A DNA stretch of 64,000 nt, taken from the NCBI GenBank assembly GCA_030762895.1, contig CM061070.1:35119652-35183651 (forward strand), given 5' to 3'. The translations under genes were made by a program, and so were the position numbers. Under the pieces are notes generated by a model. It was not told the origin of the DNA, did no database searches, and was given only the letters and a program-made list of their open reading frames with translations. Positions 56,114 through 64,000 of this stretch are shown in pieces. The stretch's first letter is position 1; each line of letters opens with the position of its first letter. This DNA is from Sophora flavescens (Eukaryota > Streptophyta > Magnoliopsida > Fabales > Fabaceae).

Positions 56114-57606
56114 TGATAAGCCTCTGGCTTATCTAGTTTTATAACTAGTAAGACGGTGGTTTACGTGCTAATTAGTCGAGTTCAATCTCGCTTTCGCCCA
56201 AATTCGCCTTGTTTCGTTCCTAAGTTAGTCTTTGACTCGTTTGGTGTATTTTGTGCAGTTTTTAGGTTATTTTGAATAGAATTACGCTTGTGGTTGCTTT
56301 GGTTGTTTCAGGTTAAATAAGTGAAGCTCTGAGAATCAAGGAAAGTCAAGAAGCAATGGGAAAAAACACTTTTGGAGGTCTCGCCCCGCGAACAGGATGC
56401 TCGCCTCGCGAATAATGAAGACTTGGAAGTCAGAGACCATCACGGCCTAGCCGTGATTCACATCATGGGCCGTGAAAAGAAGGTTCGCGTCGCGAGACAT
56501 CCTTCGCGTCGCGAGTGTTTGAACTCCAGAAAAGCGCCAGAAACAGAAGCCGTCACGGCCTAGCCGTGATGTATATCACGGCCGTGACCTAAAACCCACA
56601 CAAGTCAGAGACCGTCACGGCTTAGCCGTGATTCACATCACGGGCCGTGAAAAGAAGGCTCGCGTCGCGAGACATACTTCGCGTCGCGAGGGTTTGAATC
56701 CCACAGAAGCGCCAGAAACAGAAGCCGTCACGGCCTGGCCGTGATGACCATCACGGCCGTGACGCGTGGCCTCCTTATAAATACAACAGTTCAGAACAGA
56801 TTGCAGGACTTTTGGATCAGAACTTTTTTAGAGATATTTTAGAATCCTTATTCTGGGGCTGCGTCTCCTCTTCTCTTCTCTTATTCTTAGTCTTAGGACG
56901 AGTTCCGATTGTTTGTCTATGAGCATGAGGAACTAATCCCCTCGTCCGAGGGATCAATGAAGCCACCCATGGCAGTGTAGTGTTCATGTGATGTATGTCT
57001 TTCTCCCCTTCTTTTAATTGATGTTTTCCGATTCTGATTTGAATGCTTGATCATATGTATTGCGTGATTAATCAGTTAAACGTGTTTGAGGCCGAACGGC
57101 GATTCGCGTTTTAGAACTTGAATCGGGATTGCTAATTGAATATTGCACGGCAGTGAGTAGGATATTAGTGCAACCATATAGGGAACAAGAATTAACCAAA
57201 TTCGAGATTAGGATTATGAGACCTAGTAAGTAATTAATCCAATCGTCGAATACGTCCTAATGAGCACGAGAGTGGATTTAGGAGAATTTAGGGGTCCCGG
57301 TTGACATTGTAATTGAACTTAGGGAGGAATTCATCATCACTTGGGTGTACATATTGGGTAGGTGGATTTGTGACCTTGGATATTTTAATTTCTGATTTTT
57401 AGTTAATTATTTCATTAGATTTGTTAATTGAATTTTAGATATTAATCTCTCTCTCTCAACCACATTCTGTAACTTGACCGAACGTATCTGATTTCCCGCG
57501 GATTAGTCGAATTGGTAGCCCAATCCCTGAGTTCGACCTCGATAATTACTTACCGTGTTTCTTTTATTACTTGCGACGACCCGGTACACTTGCCGGCGTC
57601 ACAACA
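56114..57606 (+). mobile_element. Athila-type LTR (1493 bp) with PBS stub
   Basis: It starts TGATAAGCC and ends GGCGTCACAACA, followed by AGTTTTTGGC. Only the first four bases of the tRNA-Asp primer site (TGGC, 57613-57616) are present before unrelated sequence begins. It is related to the TR-GAG LTR by the CACGGCCGTGA arrays and LTR ends but is a different family. A TATA box is at 56776-56783. A second LTR was not found. Confidence 0.8.
56430..56765 (+). promoter_or_regulatory. Duplicated palindrome array upstream of TATA (Athila-type LTR)
   Basis: About 180 bp containing TCACGGCCTAGCCGTGA, TCACGGCCGTGA and TCGCGTCGCGAG motifs is present nearly twice in tandem, ending about 10 bases before the TATA box region. 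Confidence 0.6.
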
Positions 57607-57615
57607 AGTTTTTGG

Positions 57616-60344
57616 CATTAAGTTGATGCTTGCCCATTTGTTTGGGGATGATAGGGAGTAGAGACTCTGTGCTTGACCCCATACTTCTCAAGAAGCTTGT
57701 GCATTTGATTGTTGCATAAGTGGGATCCCCCATCACTGATCAACACTCTTGGGACCCCAAACCTCGAGAAGATATTGCGCCTCAAGAAATCCATGACTAC
57801 CCGCGCATCATCTGTGGTTGTTGGGATTGCCTCCACCTACTTCGACACGTAGTCCACAGCCACCAAAATGTATTGGTAAGAGAAAGAGGGTGGGAATGGT
57901 CCCATGAAATCTATCCCCCATACATCAAAGAGCTCTACTTCGAGCATGCAATTCAAGGGGAGTTCATGCCGCTTAGAAATATTGCCAACCTTTTGGCAAT
58001 GATCACAGTTTTCAACAAAGGTGTAGGCATCCTTGAAGAGCGTCGGCCAAAAGAAACCACTTTGGAAGATCTTTTCTGCAGTCTTCTTTCCCCCATAATG
58101 CCCATCGTAATCCGAGCTATGACAATGCCACAACACGTTTCCGATTTGGTCATGGGGAATGCACCTCCTGAGGATCCCATCCGAGCACTGCTTGAAGAGA
58201 TAGGGGTCCTCCCACACATAATATTTTGCATCCGAGAAGAACTTCTTTCTCTGTTGATTAGTCCAACCTTGCGGAACCACATTTGAAGACTTGAAGTTGG
58301 CCATATCCGCGAACCAAGGAGGGGAATTTTCAATAAGTGCAAACAGCTTTTCATCAGGAAACCCTTCCTTGATGTCTAACAATTCGTCCTCGGTGTCGGG
58401 ATTGACCAACCTAGATAAGTGGTCCGCCACCCCATTGTCGGATCCCTTCCTGTCCTTAATCTCGAGATCAAATTCCTGCAAAAGAAGAATCCACCGAATT
58501 AATCTAGGTTTGGCCTCTTGTTTTGTCATCAAGTGTTTTATGGCCGCATGATCAGTGAAAACCACAATCTTAGACCCCACGATGTAGGATCTAAACTTAT
58601 CCAAAGCAAACACCACAACAAGTAGTTCTTTTTCAGTGGTGGAATAATTAGCTTGTGCCTCATTCAAAACTTTACTTGCATAATAAATGACATGAGCTAA
58701 TTTTTCCACCCTCTGCCCCAAAACAGCCCCCACCGCATAATCACTAGCATCACACATGATTTCAAATGGCAAATTCCAATTAGGTGCAGTGATTATGGGT
58801 GCGGTGACAAGCATATTTGTCAAATCAGTGAAGGCATTTAAACAAGAATCATTAAAATCAAAGGATACATCCTTCACAAGAAGGTCGCAAAGCGGCCTTG
58901 CGATTTTGGAGAAGTCTTTGATGAATCTCCGGTAGAACCCGGCATGCCCCAAAAAACTCCTCACCCCCTTTACAGTGGTTGGTGGGGGCAGCTTCTCAAT
59001 CAACTCGATCTTCGCCTTATCAACCTCAATCCCCCTGTGGGAGATTTTGTGCCCCAAGACTATACCTTCCTTGACCATGAAGTGGCATTTCTCCCAATTG
59101 AGCACAAGGTTAGTCTCTTGGCACCTTTTAAGCACCAAAGTCAGATTCTTCAAACAGTTGTCATAAGAAGTTCCAAAGACCGAGAAGTCATCCATGAACA
59201 CCTCAATACATCTCTCCACCATGTCCGAGAAAATAGAGAGCATGCACCTTTGGAAAGTAGCGGGAGCGTTGCACAATCCAAAGGGCATCCTCCTGTAGGC
59301 AAAGACTCCATATGGGCAAGTGAAGGCCGTCTTCTCTTAGTCTTGAGGAACCACCACAATTTGATTATAGCCGGAGTAACCATCCAAGAAACAGTAGTAC
59401 TCATATCCGGCTAACCTCTCAAGCATTGATCAATGAAGGGGAGAGGGAAGTGATCCTTTCTTGTTGCTTCATTCAGTTTTCTGTAGTCGATGCAAACTCT
59501 CCACCCCGTGATAGTCCTTGTTGGGATCAATTCATTGTTTTCATTGACCACCACGGTTGTTCCACCCTTCTTCGGGACCACATGAATCGGACTAACCCAA
59601 TTGCTATCCGAGATTGGGTAGATGATTCCGGCATCTAAAAGCTTAATCACTTCCTTACGCACCGCTTCTTTCATGATGGGATTTAGCCGTCTCTGTGGTT
59701 GAACCACTGGCTTATAACCATCCTCCATCAAGATTTTATGCATGCATAGGGAAGGGCTTATACCTTTCAGGTCCGAAATCTTCCACCCAATGGCGGATTT
59801 GTGTTCCCTAAGAACTCTCAACAGCTTCTCCTCTTCATCCTTTTTCAAGGCATTGCTAATGATCACCGGATGTTGTCCCTTCTCCCCCAAGAATGCATAC
59901 CTTAAGTGGGTCGGGAGTTGCTTCAATTCCGGTATCTTTCCATCTTCCTCATTGCCTTCCTTGTTGAGCTTCTCCTTTGCACATTCATCCCTTGGGAGAC
60001 TCGGTAAGGCTTCCATATGTTTCAAGTATTCAAGATAGTCCTCATCCCCCAAGGGGTCTTCTTCCTCTCCATCATCACCATGGGATTTTACCAACACTTG
60101 TGCAAGTGAAGAACCATGGGCTTCTCTAGTGGTCTTTTCCTCGACAATACTATCCACCACATCTACTCGATACACATCCGACCTCTCCGCGGGGTGCTTC
60201 ATCGCTTCAAAGACATTGAAGACTACATTCTCATCTTGCACGCGGAGGGTGAGCTTCCCTTGTTGCACATCAATCAAAGCACGCCCTGTGGCCAAGAAGG
60301 GCCTCCCCAATATGAGGGGGACCTCGGTAATTGGAAGGATGCAT
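57616..60344 (-). pseudogene. pol: Inverted Athila-type pol fragment (protease to integrase)
   Basis: In the minus direction: protease C-terminus (GRPFLATGRALIDVQQGK), linker, RT (DAGIIYPISDSNWVSPIHVV, CIDYRKLNEATRKDHFPLP, then MPFGLCNAPATFQRCM and the active site FMDDFSVFG), RNase H (MCDASDYAVGAVLGQ, YASKVLNEAQANYSTTEKEL, FTDHAAIKHL) and integrase (CDHCQ, VWGIDFMGPFPPS, VLISDGGSHL, STPYHPQTNGQ). A frameshift near 59410 and stops near 59340 and 57838 break it. The fragment ends exactly before the integrase catalytic Glu at one end and inside the protease at the other. Confidence 0.93.
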
Positions 60345-62251
60345 GTTTAATGAAACTATAAACTTTGTTTGAGTGAAGTAATGTTTACTTTGAAAAATTT
60401 TAATGTTCATAACCCTTGTATTTTAAAGGGGCCGAAACTCACTTGATGAGTTGGTAAGGCTTGTTCAAATTTTTTTTTAAGTAAAAGGATGTTTAGAACA
60501 CTATAGTATTTACATGCATAAAATTAGATTGGTGAAAAATCATATTTTTCCACCATTTCTTGTGGAGGCCGAAACCTATGGTTGATGAGGCTAGGGTTTG
60601 AAATTTTATTTTTCAAGTTTTAAATCTTGTTTTACCTATTTGATACTTAAAAAGTCTAAATCCAAAAGCTTGTAGAAATTAAAATTTTCTAGCCTATTTT
60701 ATAGAGCATGACCGAAGCATGCATGAAGAATAAGGGTGATTTATAAATTTTTTAACTTATGTTAAACATTTGTTTTGATTAGAATTGCAATCGCAACGAG
60801 AACTCAAGTTTGTTGCTTTGAAACCGCGATCGAATCCTTTACCATTTTACTCTGAGGTAAGGGAAGAAAGCCTGAGGGATATTATTATTATGATGACTAT
60901 GTGTTACCTATGTTTGCTTAATGATGATTGATTTTGTTTGGATGAATATGATGAGTTTTTATGTGATCTATATGCATTATGTGTTTACTTGATTTGTACA
61001 AAGTTTATGATTATATAAATGTGTTAGCGTAATGACATATTTGTTCAAGTTGTTGCATTGAAAGCCTAACCTTGGGTTAGATCTCAATTAAATAAATGAA
61101 GACAAAAGTCTTAATAGAAATTGTGGAGGAAGTTATAAATAAATATTTTTATTTGAAAATAAGTTTTGATTGAAAAGAGAAGAAAAATAAAATCATACTT
61201 CAAATTTATTTTGTAATATTATAAATTTTATGAAAAAGGGCAATATTTTTTCTTTTGATGAGAAGTAGAATTTTTGGAAATATTTGGAAATAAATTAACA
61301 AGTAAAAAGGGGTTTCCAAATTAATTCCATAAATTAGAAGGAATTCTTTTAAAAGAAAAGTTAATTTGATTTTCGTTGAAAAAGAATGAAATTTTTAAAA
61401 ACAAGGTGATTTTTGAAATTGAATTTCAAACAAACGTTGAAAAATGGATCTAGTAACCGAGACGTCAGACTACTAGTGATAATAAACACGTTGATCTATG
61501 ATCCGTGTCAAGTTGTTGTGGACAGTGTGTCCTTATACATTGTTGTGGACTATGTGTCCTACATACGTTATACAAACGTCGTAAAAGAAGTAAAGGTGAA
61601 AAGTTGATTTTTCTATGACCACAATGTCTAAAGCTGGTGCATCAGTTTAAGACTCTTGTGATTGGACACTCGGACTCAAATGTCCTATGTTTACAAACTT
61701 TAATACATTGAAAAATTATGGAGGTCGTGAGCCTTTGGGCTTCGACAAGGAAAGAATTATACACAAAGAAAAGCTGCGATAATAAAATGTTTTTCATGCA
61801 TTTGGTAGACGTGCCCAAAGTTGGTTTGTGTGAATACCTTGAAGGGCAGGGTATATCATGCTACGTTGTATCATTGTGCCTTGGCGGACAATGAAATCCA
61901 TATGCCTTTATTAATATGCCTTGAGTTGGATAGTAGGGTATGGACATCCACGCACGTTGCACACTGTGCTAGGAGTTTTGGGCAGTGTAGTGGACTAACA
62001 CGTTGTGCCTTTTATGGTAAAAATTTCTGGCATGAACATCTCATTTTAAACAAAGTGAAGTTGGGGTCTCTGGAGATTAGGATAGAAGTTGAATTATAGA
62101 AGTGCTATGGTTTTCAAAAAGTGATGATTATCTCTTTCTATGTACTGCTTAAAGTGGTATCTTGTTATTTGTATATGATGTTTTTGTATGTTTTGGGTGC
62201 ATATAGTTGTCATAATTATCCATATATTGGTATCTTACCCTTGCATTTTCC

Positions 62252-62341
<90 letters not shown>

Positions 62342-62389
62342 TGTATGTATGTATGTATGTATGTATGTATCCTATTATGTTGAGACTAG
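60345..62389 (+). other. Resumed Tekay-like LTR leader region
   Basis: Non-coding LTR sequence with GGCCGAAAC boxes (60430, 60570), a donor-like CTCTGAGGTAAGGGA (60850), a CTAG/CTAG dyad around CCGAGACGTC (61450-61476), GGACAGTGTGTCC hairpins (61512-61560), the conserved CTATGACCACAA stretch (61613) and GGTAGACGTGCC (61804-61815). These occur in the same order as in Tekay-1. Confidence 0.7.
62254..62370. repeat. Compound (AT)n(GTAT)n microsatellite
   Basis: About 30 AT dinucleotides are followed by about 14 GTAT units. Open frames through it are artefacts. It ends 20 bases before the acidic ORF start. Confidence 0.95.
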
Positions 62390-62857
62390 ATGGACCCAAC
62401 TCTGCCTCTCGTGCACTCTCGCGTGCGGGCGATCATGTTTGATGATGCCGACAACCCTGGGGCTTGGGTGATTCATCCAAGGAATCACACGGCCAAGTAC
62501 ACTGGCCCGGTTTGCACTATAGAAGGAACACAGGAGGGAGGTCAAGAGAGGAGGATTCATACCGTGGAGACCATCCAGATTTCACTTCATCCAGTCTGGT
62601 TTTATGTACAACATTTAGCTGAGCAAGGACAGCTAGTGTTGGATCCACCACCTCTGAATGCGGCGCCAGCTTCACCCATAGAGGAGGACCCCAAGGAATT
62701 CATGGAGGAAGAACCACTGTATCATCCTATGAGCAGTGATGATGATGATGATGCACCTGGCGAGGGAGCCAGAGTGGAAGTATCCTCTTCTGATACTTCT
62801 TCTGGATATGGGAGAGACTCCCGTGTCTCTCGAATGGGTATCACTAGTTTGTCTTGA
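62390..62857 (+). CDS. LTR acidic ORF, copy C, intact
   Basis: The 155-codon open frame starts MDPTLPLVHSRVRAIMFDD directly after GAGACTAG. It aligns end to end with copies A and B: FDDADNPGAWVIHP, a Tyr-x-Gly-Pro-Val motif, RRIHTVET, a Leu-x-Pro-x-Trp-Phe/Tyr-Tyr motif, EEDPKEF, EEEPLYHP, then DDDDD and a Ser-rich end with TSSGYG. The product is acidic, soluble and without membrane segments. No known domain is recognised. The predicted promoter is about 8.7 kb upstream in the present arrangement because of nested insertions, about 2.8 kb without them. Confidence 0.7.
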   Translation: MDPTLPLVHSRVRAIMFDDADNPGAWVIHPRNHTAKYTGPVCTIEGTQEGGQERRIHTVETIQISLHPVWFYVQHLAEQGQLVLDPPPLNAAPASPIEEDPKEFMEEEPLYHPMSSDDDDDAPGEGARVEVSSSDTSSGYGRDSRVSRMGITSLS

Positions 62858-63208
62858 CCAGCTTAGGAAGTCTAGTTTTATTTTGGGGCAGTGATGTTGG
62901 ATGGATCTTGTCAGTCGCATGTTTTATTTTGTCTCTTTAAACTCTAGTACAATGTAGTGTTTCGTTTAAGAAAACTTCTGTCAATGCACCTGTCACTAAG
63001 AAGGTGTTTGTTATCAATGTGAATATCATGTATGTTTTCTATGAATGTAAGTTGGTCTTTTAATTCCATTGTCTTAAGTTATGAGTTTTATTTAATAATG
63101 ATTTACTAATTAGATATAAACATTCCGAAAGAAATCGACATGACTTCTAATAACGTTAATATTAGTAAAAATGGTTAGTTAATGTAATTCCCGGGTAAGG
63201 GTGTTACA

Positions 63209-64000
63209 CGATCGTTCCAAATACGTGAAGTTTGAGAATGGTCTGCATCCAGAGATCAAGCATGCTATCAGCTACCAGGAGATTAGAGACTTCCCTGTTC
63301 TCGTGATCAAGTGAAGGATCTATGAAGATGCCTGCAAGTCTGGAAGGTCAGCTTCCAAGGGATCGGACAACCAGAGAAACAAGAGGAATGATCAGGGAAA
63401 CAAGTGGAAGCCACGTCTCGTTCCAGCTGGCAAGGACTTCAAGCGGGATGGAAAGAAGTCTCAGTTTTCTTCAGACAGGTCCAAGAGATGGGATTCTTCC
63501 AATTCTAGACCTCTTCATTATGGCAAGTGTGGACAGAACCACCTCACTACCCAATGCAAGGAAACGGACATCATCTACTTCAAGTGTGGCAAGCATGGCC
63601 ACATCAGTCAGAACTGCGAGGTAGGAAAGTCAGAGCCACAGAGCGCAAGAAAAAGTTAGAAGCCTCAAACCAACCGACTGAAGACCACAGGGAGAGTCTT
63701 TACTCTCAGTGGAGCCGAGGCCTCCGAATTCGAAGATTTGATCCAAGGTATGTGCCTCATTAAGGGAATTTGTTTAACTGTATTGTTTGATTCGGTGCGA
63801 CCCACTCGTTTGTGTCATATGAATGTGCTAATAGTCTTAAGTTGCCCGTGACACTTCTTGAACGTGATTTAGTTGTTGCCAAACCCACGAATAAACCTAT
63901 TCTTACTTCTTATGCATGCAAGAATATTTTTATTACCATAGATGGAAGAGACTTTATTGTTGATCTTGTATGCCTACCCCTGAAAGACCTTGATGTTATT
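63209..64000 (+). pseudogene. gag: Chromovirus-2 gag C-terminus and protease start
   Basis: Gag resumes with YVKFENGLHPEIKHAIS and IYEDACKSG. A basic region follows, then two knuckles that have each lost the first Cys (GKCGQNHLTTQC and YFKCGKHGHISQNC). The protease follows, with the LFDS-GATHSF active site split by a one-base loss of G near 63795. Sequence is readable to the window edge (FIVDLVCLPLKDLDV). A stop near 63314 also interrupts gag. Confidence 0.88.

Larger units (their letters stand above)
53237..63208 (+). mobile_element. Left-truncated Tekay-like LTR in chromovirus-2 gag (composite span)
   Basis: The right end GGGTGTTACA is followed by CGATC and resumed gag. The left side enters directly at sequence matching about 150 bp inside the Tekay-1 LTR (CGGTACAAGTTTACT), so the LTR start and part of the left TSD are deleted. 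Net of nested pieces it is about 4.0 kb, and no internal domain is present, consistent with a damaged solo LTR. TATA box TATATAAA at 53660-53667. Leader with GGCCGAAACC-like boxes on both sides of the nested elements, a CTAG dyad at 61450-61476, and intact acidic ORF copy C. Confidence 0.82.
50062..64000 (+). mobile_element. Chromovirus-2 (runs past window end), composite span
   Basis: The 5' LTR 50062-52539 (TGTAACATCCC to GATGTCACA) is followed by an initiator-Met primer site and gag. Gag resumes after a nested LTR at 63209 and proceeds to protease at the window end. The left flank is GTCTG (50057-50061). The right TSD lies outside. It is heavily decayed: lost start codon, at least four nonsense codons and a frameshift in the protease active site. 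Confidence 0.9.

Noticed and set aside
57720..58286. A 188-codon plus-strand frame
   Set aside because: Antisense shadow of the Athila integrase and RNase H coding sequence.
62121..62471. Open frames made of Tyr-Ile and Met-Tyr-Val-Cys repeats
   Set aside because: They are translations of the AT and GTAT microsatellite.
1..64000. tRNA, rRNA or intact host protein-coding genes
   Set aside because: I looked for tRNA-like clover leaves, rRNA blocks and long spliced host genes. Only the captured X8 exon resembles host coding sequence.

Overview
This window looks like heterochromatic DNA from a flowering plant, almost certainly a eudicot. The legume family is my best guess, from the style of the copia, Athila and CACTA proteins, but I could not test it. 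I see no intact host gene, tRNA, rRNA or bacterial-type feature. Nearly every base belongs to transposable elements inserted into one another, and target-site duplications (TSDs) allow most of the nest to be unpacked.

Layout. Positions 1-1741 hold a shrunken Athila-type element (LTR end, tRNA-Asp primer site, gag remnant). Positions 1742-50061 are one Ty1/copia element on the minus strand, with its 3' LTR and small LTR ORF at the left and its gag at the right. It is split by four insertions: (a) CACTA-1, 4988-19723, TSD CCT, with transposase and Ulp1-type genes, a captured X8/CBM43 exon and an internal solo LTR (15003-18970, TSD CGCAC); (b) a young TR-GAG element, 20265-27386, TSD GATTT, with an open 852-residue gag-protease; (c) a minus-strand solo LTR, 27878-46165, containing another solo LTR (28051-44411, TSD ATATC), which contains a Tekay-like chromovirus (32228-44190, TSD CGATG, LTRs of about 4.5 kb); (d) CACTA-2, 46230-49802, TSD TTC. 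From 50062 a second chromovirus on the plus strand runs off the window. Its gag is split by a left-truncated Tekay-like LTR (53237-63208), itself carrying CACTA-3 (54386-56113), an Athila-type LTR (56114-57606) and an inverted Athila pol fragment (57616-60344).

Most coding regions are broken. Many stops look like CGA>TGA, CAA/CAG>TAA/TAG or TGG>TAG/TGA changes, as expected from methylation-driven C-to-T decay. The main exception is the TR-GAG open frame, whose two LTRs differ by only about 1% by hand count. It has no reverse transcriptase or integrase, so it would depend on a partner. The Athila pol relic at 57.6-60.3 kb shows the type of partner.

The most interesting signal is inside the long Tekay-like LTRs. 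Three copies in two diverged families carry the same acidic ORF of about 155-163 codons near the LTR 3' end, directly after an AG that could be a splice acceptor. It is preceded by a TATA box, conserved donor-like sites, a conserved exon-like block, repeated GGCCGAAACC boxes and a series of conserved inverted repeats. I propose that these LTRs are themselves intron-containing transcription units for a small acidic protein. I do not know of a description of this, and I could not search for one.
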